64,000 nt of DNA from Jannaschia maritima (GTDB lineage Bacteria; Pseudomonadota; Alphaproteobacteria; Rhodobacterales; Rhodobacteraceae), in NCBI RefSeq assembly GCF_030973515.1, contig NZ_JARGZA010000009.1:1-64000 (forward strand), given 5' to 3'. Shown piece by piece: positions 1 to 9,560 of the stretch (the first letter of the stretch is position 1; each line of letters opens with the position of its first letter). The position numbers and the translations under genes were made by a program. The notes beneath the pieces were generated by a model. The model saw nothing but the letters and a program-made list of their open reading frames with translations, was not told the DNA's origin and did not search any database.

Positions 1-9
1 GTCACCTCC

Positions 10-1419
10 GTGATCCATGTCGACTTCGGCGCGGCGGATCGACCCAAATACGTCGTGCTGGAGGGCGCCGTCCGGCAGGCGGTCGTGGACGGGACCCTTC
101 CCGTCGGCACGAAGCTGCCGCCCGTGCGCGAACTGGCCTGGACGGTCGGCGTCACCCCGGGCACCGTGGCCCGCGTTTACCGCGCCCTGACCGATGCGGG
201 CCTTCTGGAAGCGTCCGTGGGTCGGGGCACCTTCGTGGCGGATCGCGCGCCCCCGCCCCCCATCTACGAGGAATTCCAGCCCCTCGCGGTCGACTCGACG
301 CCCCACCGGACCGGGGGCGACGTCGATCGCGTGGACATGCTGTCCCCCCATCTGCCCGCCGTCGGGCAGACCGGCCTGATCCGTAGCCTGCTGGCCGAGA
401 TCGCGGCGGACCCCCCGTCCGGGCTGATGCACTACCCGGTCTTCGCAGCGGAGCGTCCGACCCGAGAGGCGGCGGCGGCCTTCCTGCGCAACGACGCGCT
501 GGGACCGTTGGAGCCCGACGACATCACCCTGACGCATGGCGGGCAGCACGGCATCGCGCTGGTCCTCCAGACCGTGCTGCGCACCAACCGCCCGACCGTC
601 CTGGTGGAGGAGCTGTCCTATCCCGGGTTCCGACGCCTGGCGGAACTGCTGCGCGCCTCCGTCGGGACCGTGCCGGCGGACGAGCACGGCATCCTGCCCG
701 ACGCTTTGGACGACGTGGCGACGCGGACCGGTGCCCGCGTCCTGTGCACGTCGCCCGACCTGCAGAATCCCACCCTGGCCGTGATGCCCCTGGAGCGGCG
801 GCGCCGGATCGTGGAGGTCGCGCGCCGTCACGACCTGCAGATCCTGGAGGACGACTGCTATCTCATGACGCCCTCGGGCATCGACTCCTTCCGCAAGCTG
901 GCGCCCGAACGGACCTGGCACGTGTCGTCGGTGGCCAAGACGATCAGCCCCGCCCTGCGCTTGGGCTTCGCCATGGCGCCGCCCTCGGCGCAGATGGCGT
1001 TGCGCCGGTCCGCCGAGTACAACGCCTTCGGGTTGGCGACGCCGATGTCGGACCTGGCGGCGAAGCTGCTTGTCCACCCGGACCTCCGCGCGATCATGGA
1101 CGCCGTGCGCGACGAGGTCGGACGCTACGTGGCCATCGCCCGCGACGGCCTGCGGGGGCACGACCTGCGGTGCCGCGACGACGCGTCGTTCCTGTGGCTG
1201 ACGCTGCCCCCGGGCTGGCGGGCCTCGGCCTTCTGCCGGGCGGCCGAAGGGGCGGGCGTCAAGCTGCGCGCGGCGGAGGAATACGCCGCCCGCGACGCCA
1301 ACGCGCCCCATGCCGTGCGCTTCGCCGTGAACGGCGGCGTCACGCATGCCAGCTATGCCCGCGCGATCGCCCGGCTGCGCGCGCTCCTGGATGACCCGAT
1401 GGAGGGGCCTGACGTCTGA
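10..1419 (+). CDS. MocR-type regulator (GntR HTH fused to aminotransferase fold)
   Basis: A DNA-binding regulator of the MocR/GabR subfamily. An N-terminal GntR winged helix (about residues 14-77, with LPPVRELAWTVGVTPGTVAR) is fused to a fold-type I aminotransferase domain (about 110-465). The PLP-binding lysine is probably Lys310 in SSVAKTISPALRLG, and LQNPTLAVMP is the usual substrate-pocket stretch. Family members use bound PLP to sense an amino acid or vitamin B6 compound and control a neighbouring gene. That target is not visible, because the reading frame is open to the left edge: the GTG at position 10 is the first start inside the window and an earlier one may lie outside. The effector is unknown. 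Length is normal for the family. Confidence 0.85.
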   Translation: MIHVDFGAADRPKYVVLEGAVRQAVVDGTLPVGTKLPPVRELAWTVGVTPGTVARVYRALTDAGLLEASVGRGTFVADRAPPPPIYEEFQPLAVDSTPHRTGGDVDRVDMLSPHLPAVGQTGLIRSLLAEIAADPPSGLMHYPVFAAERPTREAAAAFLRNDALGPLEPDDITLTHGGQHGIALVLQTVLRTNRPTVLVEELSYPGFRRLAELLRASVGTVPADEHGILPDALDDVATRTGARVLCTSPDLQNPTLAVMPLERRRRIVEVARRHDLQILEDDCYLMTPSGIDSFRKLAPERTWHVSSVAKTISPALRLGFAMAPPSAQMALRRSAEYNAFGLATPMSDLAAKLLVHPDLRAIMDAVRDEVGRYVAIARDGLRGHDLRCRDDASFLWLTLPPGWRASAFCRAAEGAGVKLRAAEEYAARDANAPHAVRFAVNGGVTHASYARAIARLRALLDDPMEGPDV

Positions 1420-1489
1420 TCTCGTGGGGTAATTTGATACCTTTCTCGTAAGGCATTGTTTATGTGCATCTTTGCCGGGATCGCCCGGC

Positions 1490-1517
1490 TTGACACCCCC
1501 CGCCGCATGCTTAGAAC
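1490..1517 (+). promoter_or_regulatory. Probable housekeeping promoter of rplM-rpsI
   Basis: A perfect -35 hexamer TTGACA (1490-1495) is followed after 16 bp by TAGAAC (1512-1517), giving a leader of about 45 bases before rplM. It is the only good promoter-like pair in the gap after the MocR gene. Confidence 0.55.
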
Positions 1518-1571
1518 CCGCCCATCCGCAGCCGGGGCGCGCCCGGCCTCTCGCAACAGGGACGGGCTCTT

Positions 1572-2030
1572 ATGAAGACCTTCACCATGACCCCCGACGC
1601 GATCGACAAGAAGTGGATCCTGATCGACGCCGAAGGCGTGGTCCTGGGTCGGCTCGCGTCCATCGTGGCCACGCGCCTGCGCGGCAAGCACAAGGCGACG
1701 TTCACGCCGCACATGGACATGGGCGACAACGTCATCGTCATCAACGCCGACAAGGTGCAGCTGACCGGCAAGCACCGCGACCGCCCGGTCCATTGGCACA
1801 CCCGCTATCCCGGCGGGATCAAGTCGCGCACCGTGGGGCAGATCCTGGAGGGCAAGCACCCCGAACGCGTGGTCATGCAGGCCGTCAAGCGGATGCTGCC
1901 CGGCAACAAGCTGGCGCGTCAACAGATGACCAACCTGCGCGTCTATGCCGGCACCGAACATCCCCACGACGCCCAGGCCCCCGAGGTGCTGGACGTGGCC
2001 TCCATGAACCCGAAGAACACGCGGAGCTGA
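1572..2030 (+). CDS. rplM: 50S ribosomal protein L13
   Basis: 152-residue L13, an early-assembly protein of the large ribosomal subunit that binds 23S rRNA. The conserved core is present: [16 protein letters not shown] near the N-terminus, [13 protein letters not shown], and the [15 protein letters not shown] block. The ATG follows a GGGACGGG purine tract. rpsI begins 4 nt after its stop, the usual L13-S9 operon, and both probably share the promoter at 1490 and the terminator at 2562. Nothing unusual. Confidence 0.97.
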   Translation: MKTFTMTPDAIDKKWILIDAEGVVLGRLASIVATRLRGKHKATFTPHMDMGDNVIVINADKVQLTGKHRDRPVHWHTRYPGGIKSRTVGQILEGKHPERVVMQAVKRMLPGNKLARQQMTNLRVYAGTEHPHDAQAPEVLDVASMNPKNTRS

Positions 2031-2034
2031 CACG

Positions 2035-2538
2035 ATGGCCGATCAGATCAATTCCCTGGAAGAACTCCGCGGCGCCGTCGACACCGCGGATGCGGGCGTC
2101 GACACCACCGCCCTCGAGAACCAGATCGAGCGGGAGCCGGTGCGCGACGAGCACGGCCGCGCCTATGCCACGGGCAAGCGCAAGGACGCGGTCGCCCGCG
2201 TCTGGATCAAGCCCGGCTCCGGCAAGGTTACGGTGAACGGCAAGGACATCGACGCCTACTTCGCGCGACCCGTGCTGCAGATGATCCTGCGCCAGCCGTT
2301 CCAGATCACGGACCGCGAGGGTCAGTTCGACGTCACCGCGACCGTCAAGGGCGGCGGCCTGTCCGGCCAGGCGGGCGCCGTGAAGCATGGCGTGTCGAAG
2401 GCCCTGCAACTCTACGAACCCGCCCTGCGCCCGGCCCTGAAAGCCGCGGGCTTCCTCACCCGCGACAGCCGCGTGGTGGAGCGCAAGAAGTACGGCCGCG
2501 CGAAGGCCCGCAAGAGCTTCCAGTTCTCGAAGCGCTGA
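2035..2538 (+). CDS. rpsI: 30S ribosomal protein S9
   Basis: 167-residue S9 whose basic C-terminal tail ([11 protein letters not shown]) reaches the ribosomal P site and contacts tRNA. The first ~35 residues form an acidic extension ([13 protein letters not shown]) not found in E. coli S9, as is common in alphaproteobacteria. The S9 fold starts at [14 protein letters not shown] and includes the G-rich [16 protein letters not shown] segment. It is the second gene of the rplM-rpsI operon and is closed by a strong terminator 24 nt downstream. Confidence 0.97.
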   Translation: MADQINSLEELRGAVDTADAGVDTTALENQIEREPVRDEHGRAYATGKRKDAVARVWIKPGSGKVTVNGKDIDAYFARPVLQMILRQPFQITDREGQFDVTATVKGGGLSGQAGAVKHGVSKALQLYEPALRPALKAAGFLTRDSRVVERKKYGRAKARKSFQFSKR

Positions 2539-2561
2539 TCGCGTCGCGCCAATCATCGTAA

Positions 2562-2585
2562 GGCCCGCCCCCCGGCGGGCCTTTT
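2562..2585 (+). terminator. Rho-independent terminator of rplM-rpsI
   Basis: An 8-bp perfect GC stem (GGCCCGCC / GGCGGGCC) with a CCCC loop is followed directly by TTTT, 24 nt after the rpsI stop. Confidence 0.85.
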
Positions 2586-2671
2586 GGGTTCCGGGATGCC
2601 GGTTCGCCGCCCACCAACGGGTGGGGCGGCATGGGGGACCGGACGACGACCGGCCGAACGGATTTCGGTCA

Positions 2672-2711
2672 TCGAAACTTTATCCCCGATCTCGAAACTA
2701 TCGCCCGATCT
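2672..2711 (+). repeat. Imperfect 20-bp direct repeat upstream of the CHRD gene
   Basis: Two tandem near-copies (TCGAAACTTTATCCCCGATC at 2672 and TCGAAACTATCGCCCGATC from 2692) start exactly 20 bp apart, about two helical turns, some 70-110 bp before the CHRD start codon. They could be a pair of regulator half-sites. The regulator is unknown. Confidence 0.35.
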
Positions 2712-2782
2712 CCGACGTGACTGTTTCCTCGGGGTCGCGGTGGCATTCCGTCATTCGGTCGGTCCCGATGAGGGAGAACGAG

Positions 2783-3400
2783 ATGACCATCCACATGAAA
2801 CTTCTCGCGGGCGCGATGCTCGTTGGCATCACCGCCATGCCGCTTTCGGCGGCGTCCTTTCGATACGACGCCGTGCTGAACGGCGCCCAGGCGGTGCCCT
2901 CCAGCCCAAGCAAGGCGACCGGCAACGCGACGCTCGTTGTGGACGATGCGGACGAGACGCTGGACTTCACCCTGGCCGTCGACGGGATCTCGATCCCCGA
3001 TTTCGCGCCCAGCTTCGATGAAGGGCCGCTCGGTCCGCTGCACATCCACTTCGGCGGGGTGGGCCAGACCGGACCGGTCGTCATCCCGTTCCCGCGGCCT
3101 TCGACCCTCGCCGGCGCCGGCTATGTCGCGACCGCGACGGGCTTCACGTTGGAGGCGCTCGACTACGCCTATTCCGATGCGGTCGCGCTATCCGAATCGA
3201 CGCAGGCCAACTTCACGGCCGCCAGCTTCGACGACTTCCTCGCCGCCCTAGATGCCAGCGACTACTACGTCAACATCCACACGACGACCGTCGTGTCAGG
3301 CGAGATCCGCGGCCAGGTGTCCCCCGTTCCGCTGCCGGCGGGCGCGTTCCTGCTGCTGGCCGGCCTGGGTGGCCTCGCGGCCCTGCGCCGCCGCGGCTAG
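2783..3400 (+). CDS. Secreted CHRD-domain protein with VPLPA-CTERM sorting tail
   Basis: 205-residue exported protein. The start at ATG 2783 is chosen because AGGGAG precedes it and the product opens with a signal peptide (MTIHMKLLAGAMLVGITAM...LSAA). The body is a single CHRD (chordin-like) beta domain of about residues 25-175: FRYDAVLNGAQAVP, the HIHFGG motif, and VNIHTTTVVSGEIRGQ. The C-terminus is PVPLPAGAFLLLAGLGGLAA followed by RRR, the VPLPA motif plus membrane helix plus basic tail recognised by exosortase-type enzymes. So it is probably exported, sorted and released or anchored at the surface. CHRD proteins have no established bacterial role. No exosortase is in this window. A two-copy repeat lies upstream. 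Confidence 0.85.
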   Translation: MTIHMKLLAGAMLVGITAMPLSAASFRYDAVLNGAQAVPSSPSKATGNATLVVDDADETLDFTLAVDGISIPDFAPSFDEGPLGPLHIHFGGVGQTGPVVIPFPRPSTLAGAGYVATATGFTLEALDYAYSDAVALSESTQANFTAASFDDFLAALDASDYYVNIHTTTVVSGEIRGQVSPVPLPAGAFLLLAGLGGLAALRRRG

Positions 3401-3460
3401 CCCGCGCTTGCGCCTCCGGCCCGTTCGCCGCAAAGCTGGCGCACCGGGCCGGAGGATGCA

Positions 3461-4321
3461 GTGAATCAGGAAACGACCCGCGGTCTGACCCTGATCGCAC
3501 CCCCGTTCGGATACGCCTTCGCGCTGCTGGCGCTTCCGCTGGTGGCCGTCCTCGTCCTCAGCTTCTGGTCGCAGGACTACCTGACGATCGACCGCGGCTT
3601 CACGGTCGCCAACTACGTCGAGGCGGTGAGCGACCCGATCTATCGCACGCTGATGGGCCGCAGCCTCCTGATCGCGGGGGCCGTCACGCTGGTTACGGTG
3701 GTCCTGGCCTTCCCCGTCGCCTATTATGTCAGCTTCCGGGTCGCGCCCCGGCACAAGTCGCTGTGGCTGTTCCTGATCACCATTCCGTTCTGGACCAGCT
3801 ATCTGCTGCGAATCTTCCTGTGGAAGGTGATGCTGGGCTTCAACGGCGTCATCAATTCGGCCCTGACGGGCATCGGCCTGATCGACGAGCCGCTGACCTT
3901 CATCCTTTACAACGCGAACGCGGTGGTCATCACGCTCAGCCACGCCTTCGCGCCTTTCGCCATCCTGCCCATCTTCGTGGCGCTCGAGAAGATCGACCGC
4001 TCGCTGCTCGAAGCCTCGCGCGACCTGGGCGAGACGGCGTTCACGACCTTCTTCCGCGTGACCCTGCCGCTCGCCGCGCCGGGCGTGGTGGCGGCGCTGC
4101 TGATCGTGTTCATCCCGACCGTGGGCGATTACGTCACGCCGGCGCAGGTGGGCGGCCCCGGGGGCCTGATGATCGCCAACATGATCCAGACGCAGTTCCT
4201 GGCCCTGAACAACGCCCCCATGGGCGCGACGCTGGCGATCCTGGCGATGCTGTGCGTGACGGTGGTTGCCCTGGCGGTGGTCTGGCTGTCGCGGCGCCTG
4301 GCGGGCGGGGGCGCGCGCTGA
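3461..4321 (+). CDS. ABC transporter permease, PotB-type (spermidine/putrescine family)
   Basis: 286-residue inner-membrane permease with about six membrane helices and the BPD-type EAA loop (LEASRDLGETAFTTFFRVTLP) that docks on the ATPase. The GTG start follows GGAGG by five bases. It is the first gene of a three-gene operon in which each stop overlaps the next start, so the permeases and ATPase are translationally coupled. The family imports polyamines or related cations and short peptides (PotABC/YdcSTUV). The substrate cannot be told from sequence, because no periplasmic binding protein is encoded nearby. Confidence 0.88.
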   Translation: MNQETTRGLTLIAPPFGYAFALLALPLVAVLVLSFWSQDYLTIDRGFTVANYVEAVSDPIYRTLMGRSLLIAGAVTLVTVVLAFPVAYYVSFRVAPRHKSLWLFLITIPFWTSYLLRIFLWKVMLGFNGVINSALTGIGLIDEPLTFILYNANAVVITLSHAFAPFAILPIFVALEKIDRSLLEASRDLGETAFTTFFRVTLPLAAPGVVAALLIVFIPTVGDYVTPAQVGGPGGLMIANMIQTQFLALNNAPMGATLAILAMLCVTVVALAVVWLSRRLAGGGAR

Positions 4322-5118
4322 TGCTGCGGGCCTATGTCTGGCTGTTCCTGGCCTTCCTTTATGCGCCGATCCTGCTGCTGCCTGTCTTCGCGTTCAACGA
4401 CGGCACCGTGATCGCCTTCCCCCTCGACGGGTTCACGACCCGCTGGTTCGGACGCCTCACCACGAACACCGAGCTGCACGCGGCCCTGGGCAACAGCGTG
4501 GTCGTCGCCGCGTCGTCGGCGGTGCTGGCCGTGCTCCTGGGCCTCGCCGCCGCGCGGGCGCAGGTCCGCTATCGCTGGCCGGGCAAGGCGGGGATGATGG
4601 GCCTCATCATGCTGCCCCTCGTCCTGCCGGAGATCATCGTCGCCGTGTCCCTGCTGGTCGTGGCCGTCCAGGTCTTCGGCCTGCGCCTGTCGTTGCTCAC
4701 GCTCGTGGCGGCGCACACGCTGATCTGCGTGCCCTTCGCCGTGGCCATCCTGAACGCCAGCTTCGCCGCCCTCGACCCGTCGCTGGAGGAGGCCGCCATC
4801 GACCTGGGCGAGACGCGCGCCAGCACGTTCCGACTGGTCACCCTGCCCCTGGTCATGCCGGGCATCGTGGCGGCCCTGCTGATCTCCTTCACCATCAGCC
4901 TGGACGAGTTCATCATCGCCTTCTTCCTGACGGGATCGGACGTGACCCTGCCCGTCTACATCTGGTCGCTCCTGCGGTTCCCGCGCGAGCTGCCGGTCAT
5001 CATGGCGCTAGGGACGATCCTGGTGATCCTGTCCATCGGCATCCTGACCCTGGCCGAATGGAACCGCCGCCGCGGGCTGAAGCGCGCCGGCATGGACGAC
5101 AAGGGGGGGTTCCTGTGA
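4321..5118 (+). CDS. ABC transporter permease, PotC-type
   Basis: 265-residue partner permease. The ATG overlaps the previous stop (ATGA), which sets the start; a longer in-frame reading from 3763 would run through the first permease and is discarded. It has six predicted membrane helices, the PotC-like N-terminus with FNDGTVIAFPLDGFTTRWF, the EAA loop (LEEAAIDLGETRASTFRLVT) and SFTISLDEFIIAFFLTG. Together with the preceding protein it forms the heterodimeric membrane channel of the importer. Confidence 0.88.
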   Translation: MLRAYVWLFLAFLYAPILLLPVFAFNDGTVIAFPLDGFTTRWFGRLTTNTELHAALGNSVVVAASSAVLAVLLGLAAARAQVRYRWPGKAGMMGLIMLPLVLPEIIVAVSLLVVAVQVFGLRLSLLTLVAAHTLICVPFAVAILNASFAALDPSLEEAAIDLGETRASTFRLVTLPLVMPGIVAALLISFTISLDEFIIAFFLTGSDVTLPVYIWSLLRFPRELPVIMALGTILVILSIGILTLAEWNRRRGLKRAGMDDKGGFL

Positions 5119-6188
5119 CCGACCCGCTGATCCGCCTTCGGGGCGTGAACAAGTACTACGGCGACTACCACGCGCTGCGCGACGTCGATTTGGACATCGC
5201 GGCGGGCGAGTTCTTCAGCCTGCTCGGCCCGTCGGGCTGCGGCAAGACCACGCTGCTGCGCACCATCGCGGGGTTCGAGGGCGTCAGCGGGGGCAGCGTC
5301 GCGATCGGGGGCCGGGACATGACGCGCGTGCCGCCGAACAAGCGACCCACCAACATGGTGTTCCAGTCCTACGCGATCTTCCCGCATCTGTCCGTGGCGC
5401 AGAACGTGGGGTTCGGTTTGCGCAAGCGGTCGGATCTGAACGACGACGCCCGCCGCGCGATGGTGGCGGACGCCTTGGACATGGTCGGTCTGGAAGGCTA
5501 CGGCGGCCGCGCCGCCACCGCCCTGTCGGGGGGGCAGCGCCAGCGGGTCGCGCTGGCCCGCGCGCTCGTGTTGCAGCCGAAGGTCCTGCTGCTGGACGAG
5601 CCCCTGTCCGCGCTCGACCGCAAGATGCGCGAGCAGATGCAGGAGGAGCTGATCCGCCTGCAGCGCCACATCGGCATCACCTTCATCCTCGTCACCCACG
5701 ACCAGGAGGAGGCCCTGGTCATGTCCGACCGCATCGCGGTCATGTTCGACGGCGCCATCGCGCAGCTGGCGGAGGCGGAGGACCTGTACCGCCGTCCCGT
5801 GGACCAGCGGGTCGCGCAGTTCATCGGGGTCATGAACTTCCTGCCCGCCGCCGTGGCCGCGGACTCCGTCGACGCGCCGGGCCTCGGCCGCATCCCGCTG
5901 GACGCGGTGGGGGTCCGGGCACGCGCCAACGACGCCCCGACGATCGGCTTCCGGCCGGAAGCGGTCACGCTGCTGTTCCCCGGCCAGGACGCCCCCGACC
6001 GCGTCACCGACGCCACCGTCGCTGAGGTCGTGTATTACGGCGACATGACCTATTACGACGTCTGCCTGGACGGCACGGACGCCAAGCTGCGCGTGTCCAT
6101 GCGCAACGTCTATGGCCGCGAGGTGATGGAGATCGGACAGCGCACCCGCCTGGCCTGGTCGCCCGGCGCGATGGTCCTGTTCACCTGA
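5115..6188 (+). CDS. ABC transporter ATP-binding protein, PotA-type
   Basis: 357-residue ATPase of the importer. Visible motifs are Walker A GPSGCGKTT (Lys44), Q-loop VFQSYAIFP, signature LSGGQRQR (137-144), Walker B VLLLDEP (Asp161, Glu162) and switch His in LVTHDQEEA. A TOBE-type domain follows from about residue 270 (IGFRPEAV). The GTG start overlaps the upstream stop (GTGA). PotA-type ATPases energise uptake of polyamine-like solutes and may be inhibited through the C-terminal domain. The substrate is inferred only from family resemblance. Confidence 0.9.
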   Translation: MTDPLIRLRGVNKYYGDYHALRDVDLDIAAGEFFSLLGPSGCGKTTLLRTIAGFEGVSGGSVAIGGRDMTRVPPNKRPTNMVFQSYAIFPHLSVAQNVGFGLRKRSDLNDDARRAMVADALDMVGLEGYGGRAATALSGGQRQRVALARALVLQPKVLLLDEPLSALDRKMREQMQEELIRLQRHIGITFILVTHDQEEALVMSDRIAVMFDGAIAQLAEAEDLYRRPVDQRVAQFIGVMNFLPAAVAADSVDAPGLGRIPLDAVGVRARANDAPTIGFRPEAVTLLFPGQDAPDRVTDATVAEVVYYGDMTYYDVCLDGTDAKLRVSMRNVYGREVMEIGQRTRLAWSPGAMVLFT

Positions 6189-6217
6189 CGGACGCGCCGC
6201 GCGGCGGTGGTTCGGGC

Positions 6218-6526
6218 CTACTCCACCTCCGCCCGGCGAAGCGCATCGGCCCGCCGCCGCAGCGCGGCGCCGCGGGCGTCCAGGTCGGCATCCCCCGGCA
6301 CGCCGATCCGCGCCCCCCGCAGGACGTCGCCCTGGCGGTCCAGCGACGCGCCCGCCGCCTGTGCCCGCACGGGAGCGTCCAGCGCGCCCAGGAGGGGGTC
6401 GAGCGGCGCCAAGCGCGGCGGCGGCGCGTCCAGCGCCGCCCGGGACACGGATCCCTCCGCAGGCGGCAGATCGGCCGCGCAGGCCGCCAGGCCGATCGCC
6501 AGCAAGGGAACCGCCCCCCGCCTCAC
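6218..6526 (-). CDS. Small lipoprotein, function unknown
   Basis: 102-residue predicted lipoprotein: a short basic start (MRRGAVP), a hydrophobic segment and the lipobox LAAC, after which a mature chain rich in Ala, Arg and Leu follows ([20 protein letters not shown]). The GTG start overlaps the glyA stop (GTGA), so it is coupled to glyA and probably co-transcribed. I do not recognise a family. Coupling to serine hydroxymethyltransferase gives no clear functional hint. It converges on the ABC transporter operon with 29 bp between stops. Confidence 0.65.
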   Translation of the reverse strand: MRRGAVPLLAIGLAACAADLPPAEGSVSRAALDAPPPRLAPLDPLLGALDAPVRAQAAGASLDRQGDVLRGARIGVPGDADLDARGAALRRRADALRRAEVE

Positions 6527-7827
6527 AGGTCGGGATAGACCGGGAACCGGGCGGTCAGCCCGGCGACCTTTGCGCGCACCGCGTCCTCCACCGCGCCGTT
6601 GCCGTCCGCCCCGTTCGCCGCCAAACCGTCCACGACCTCCACGATCAGGTCGCCGACCTCCCGGAACTCCGGCTCGCCGAAGCCACGGGTGGTGCCCGCC
6701 GGCGTGCCCAGCCGGATGCCCGACGTGACGGTCGGCTTCTCGTCGTCGAAGGGGATGCCGTTCTTGTTGCAGGTGATGTGTGCCCGGCCCAGCGCGGCCT
6801 CCGTGTCGTTGCCCTTCACGCCCTTGGGGCGCAGGTCGACCAGCATCAGGTGCGTGTCCGTGCCGCCGGTGACGATGTCCAGCCCGCCCCGCTGCAACTG
6901 GTCCGCCAGGGCCCGCGCGTTGGCGATCACCTGCGCCTGGTAGTCCTTGAACGACGGATCCAGCGCCTCGCCGAACGCCACGGCCTTCGCGGCGATGACG
7001 TGCATCAGCGGCCCGCCTTGGATGCCCGGGAAGATGGCGGAGTTCACCTTCTTCGCGATGTCGGGGTCGTCCGTCAGGATTATCCCGCCGCGCGGGCCGC
7101 GCAGGGTCTTGTGCGTCGTGCTGGTCGCGACGTGGGCATGCGGGAACGGGCTTGGATAATGGCCCGACGCCACCAGCCCCGCGAAATGCGCCATGTCCAC
7201 CAGCAGGTACGCACCCACCGAATCCGCGATCTCGCGCATCCGGGCGAAGTCGATGACCCGCGGGATGGCCGAGCCGCCCGCGATCAGCAGCTTGGGCCGA
7301 TGCTCCTCTGCCAGCGCCTGCACCGCGTCGTAGTCCAGCAGCATGTCCTGCCGCCGCACGCCGTACTGCACCGCGTCGAACCACTTGCCCGACTGGTTCG
7401 GCCTGGCCCCGTGCGTCAGGTGCCCGCCCGCGTCCAGCGACATGCCCAGGATCGTGTCGCCGGGCGTCAGCAGCGCGGTGAACACGCCCTGGTTGGCCTG
7501 GCTGCCCGAATTGGGCTGCACGTTGGCATAACCGCAACCGAACAGCTGCTTCGCCCGGTCGCGGGCCAGATCCTCGGCGATGTCGACGTACTGGCAGCCG
7601 CCATAGTACCGGCGCCCCGGATACCCTTCGGCGTACTTGTTCGTCATCACGCCGCCCTGCGCCTCCATCACGGCGCGGGACACGATGTTCTCGGACGCGA
7701 TCAGCTCGATCTCGTCGCGCTGGCGGCCCAGCTCCTGGCGGGTGGCGTGGGCGATGGCGGGATCGACCTCCGCCAGGGTGCGGGTGAAGAAGCCGTCGGC
7801 CAGGCCGTCGCGGTGGGGTGCGTTCAT
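6523..7827 (-). CDS. glyA: Serine hydroxymethyltransferase
   Basis: 434-residue PLP enzyme interconverting serine plus tetrahydrofolate with glycine plus 5,10-methylene-tetrahydrofolate in the cytoplasm, the main source of one-carbon units. Signature features are [35 protein letters not shown] and the Schiff-base lysine in [16 protein letters not shown] (Lys240). The start at ATG 7827 has GGGAGAGGA eight bases upstream. The gene is divergent from NAD kinase (160 bp apart) and is followed by an overlapping lipoprotein gene. No riboswitch could be recognised in its leader. Confidence 0.97.
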   Translation of the reverse strand: MNAPHRDGLADGFFTRTLAEVDPAIAHATRQELGRQRDEIELIASENIVSRAVMEAQGGVMTNKYAEGYPGRRYYGGCQYVDIAEDLARDRAKQLFGCGYANVQPNSGSQANQGVFTALLTPGDTILGMSLDAGGHLTHGARPNQSGKWFDAVQYGVRRQDMLLDYDAVQALAEEHRPKLLIAGGSAIPRVIDFARMREIADSVGAYLLVDMAHFAGLVASGHYPSPFPHAHVATSTTHKTLRGPRGGIILTDDPDIAKKVNSAIFPGIQGGPLMHVIAAKAVAFGEALDPSFKDYQAQVIANARALADQLQRGGLDIVTGGTDTHLMLVDLRPKGVKGNDTEAALGRAHITCNKNGIPFDDEKPTVTSGIRLGTPAGTTRGFGEPEFREVGDLIVEVVDGLAANGADGNGAVEDAVRAKVAGLTARFPVYPDL

Positions 7828-7987
7828 GTCGTCCTCTCCCGTGGGTCGCAAGGCGGTTCCGCCCCCCATACGCCGCCCCGGGCCCGTGGGGAAGCCGGGT
7901 GCGACCACGCCGCGCTCGGCGGCGACGCACTGGACAACCCCGTCCCGCCCCGCCAACCCTGCCGCCCACGCCACCACCGGACCGCCC

Positions 7988-8752
7988 ATGCCGAAGCCCG
8001 CCATCGCCTTCACCGCCGCCCCCACCCCGGAGGCGCAGGCCGCGCTGACCCGGCTGACGGGCGCCTACGGCCAGGCCGCGGCCCGGGACGCCGACATCGT
8101 CGTGGCGTTGGGCGGCGACGGCTTCATGCTCCAGACCCTCCACGACACGCGCGGGCTGGACGTTCCGACCTATGGGATGAACCGCGGCACGGTGGGCTTC
8201 CTGATGAACGACTACGACGAGGACGGCCTCGTCGCGCGCCTCCAGGCGGCGGAGGAGGCCGTCATAAACCCCCTGCGCATGACCGCCACCGACACCGACG
8301 GCACCGTGGTCGAGGCCCTGGCCATCAACGAGGTGTCGCTCCTGCGCGCGGGACCGCAGGCCGCGCGCCTGCGCATCCTGATCGACGGGCGCGAGCGGAT
8401 GGACGAGCTTGTCGCCGACGGCGCGCTGGTCGCCACGCCCGCGGGCAGCACCGCCTACAACTATTCCGCCCACGGCCCCATCCTTCCCATCGGGGCGGGC
8501 GTCCTGGCCCTGACCGCCGTGGCCGCGTTCCGCCCCCGCCGCTGGCGCGGCGCGCTGCTGCCGCAGGCCGCCCGGGTCCGGTTCGAGGTCGTGAACCCTC
8601 AGAAGCGCCCGATGATGGCCGAAGCCGACGGCACGTCCGTCCGCGACGTCACCTGCGTCGAGATCGCGTCCGCCGGCGATATCCGTCACCGCCTCCTGTT
8701 CGACCCCGGCCACGGGCTGGAGGAACGCCTGCTGCGCGAGCAGTTCACCTGA
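7988..8752 (+). CDS. nadK: NAD kinase
   Basis: 254-residue NAD kinase making NADP from NAD and ATP. The phosphate-binding GGDG motif (42-45, [15 protein letters not shown]) and the second conserved block [18 protein letters not shown] are intact. It starts at ATG 7988 with [17 protein letters not shown]. The size matches the short form usual in Rhodobacterales. It is divergently transcribed from glyA. Confidence 0.93.
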   Translation: MPKPAIAFTAAPTPEAQAALTRLTGAYGQAAARDADIVVALGGDGFMLQTLHDTRGLDVPTYGMNRGTVGFLMNDYDEDGLVARLQAAEEAVINPLRMTATDTDGTVVEALAINEVSLLRAGPQAARLRILIDGRERMDELVADGALVATPAGSTAYNYSAHGPILPIGAGVLALTAVAAFRPRRWRGALLPQAARVRFEVVNPQKRPMMAEADGTSVRDVTCVEIASAGDIRHRLLFDPGHGLEERLLREQFT

Positions 8753-8799
8753 CCGCCGCCTTAGCCTGCGGTTAACGTCCGACCCCTAGGCAGGCGGGC

Positions 8800-9528
8800 G
8801 TGGACGATACGAAGATCACCGCCCTGATGCGCCTGGCCGACGCGCTGTCCCCCGAAAGCGGGCGGGCGGAAGCGTTGCGCGCGGTCGCGACCGTCCCCGA
8901 AGCGACCCGCGCGCAAGGGGCCCGGGCCTGCATGTGGATCGGGGCGATCCTTCTGGCCGACTCGCCGGCGGACATGGCGCGCGCCGGGGACGGATTGCGC
9001 CGTGCCGTCGATGGGTTGGCGACCCTGCGCGGGATGCTGGACGCGCACGCCGAAGGCCGGCACGACGTCGTCCGAAGCGTGGTGGCCCGGGTCGTGGCCG
9101 CGGAACCGGACCTCCTCCCTTGCCTGGATCGGTTCAACGAACGATGCGTCCCCCCCGCGGACACGGCGGATCGATCCGCGTTCAATCGCCTGATGGATTA
9201 CTCGTTCGAAACCTACCTGCCGGCGATCGATCGTCTGCGCGCCGCGATGGACGGGGCGGTGGAAGCGGAGCGCGTGATGCAGGCGGAGCGGGCCGAGGCG
9301 GCGCACGTGGAGGCGCAGGCCGCCCGGACCCGTATCGCCCGGCTGACGCGCATCGTGCGGATGATCTCGGTCAATGCCCGGATCGAAGCCGCCCGCGCGG
9401 GCGAGGCGGGCATGGCGTTCAAGGTCATCGCGGACGAGGTCACGGATCTCGCGGGCCAGGTGGAGGTCGCGAATACCGACGTCCAGACCGGCATCGACGG
9501 GATCCTGCGAAGCTATCGCGAGGTCTGA
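8800..9528 (+). CDS. Short cytoplasmic chemoreceptor-like protein (MCP tip only)
   Basis: 242-residue soluble protein with no signal peptide or membrane helix. The C-terminal third carries the conserved hairpin-tip sequence of methyl-accepting chemotaxis proteins, in the form [20 protein letters not shown] followed by [10 protein letters not shown]. In full receptors this tip binds CheA and CheW. Here only about 25 residues follow the tip, so the descending helix is almost missing. The N-terminal ~150 residues are helical and I do not recognise them. A GTG start at 8800 gives [12 protein letters not shown]. It may modulate a chemosensory array or be a decayed receptor fragment. It lies just before the partial metG copy. 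Confidence 0.6.
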   Translation: MDDTKITALMRLADALSPESGRAEALRAVATVPEATRAQGARACMWIGAILLADSPADMARAGDGLRRAVDGLATLRGMLDAHAEGRHDVVRSVVARVVAAEPDLLPCLDRFNERCVPPADTADRSAFNRLMDYSFETYLPAIDRLRAAMDGAVEAERVMQAERAEAAHVEAQAARTRIARLTRIVRMISVNARIEAARAGEAGMAFKVIADEVTDLAGQVEVANTDVQTGIDGILRSYREV

Positions 9529-9560
9529 GGCAGGCGCCACTTCCCCCCCGCCATCCCAAC

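Noticed and set aside
3763-4320. Upstream extension of the second ABC permease
   Set aside because: It overlaps the first permease out of frame and is Arg/His-rich; the ATGA junction at 4321 gives the correct start.
7828-7987. Riboswitch (glycine or SAM type) in the glyA leader
   Set aside because: No tandem glycine aptamer core or SAM-II/SAM-V pattern could be recognised in 160 bp.
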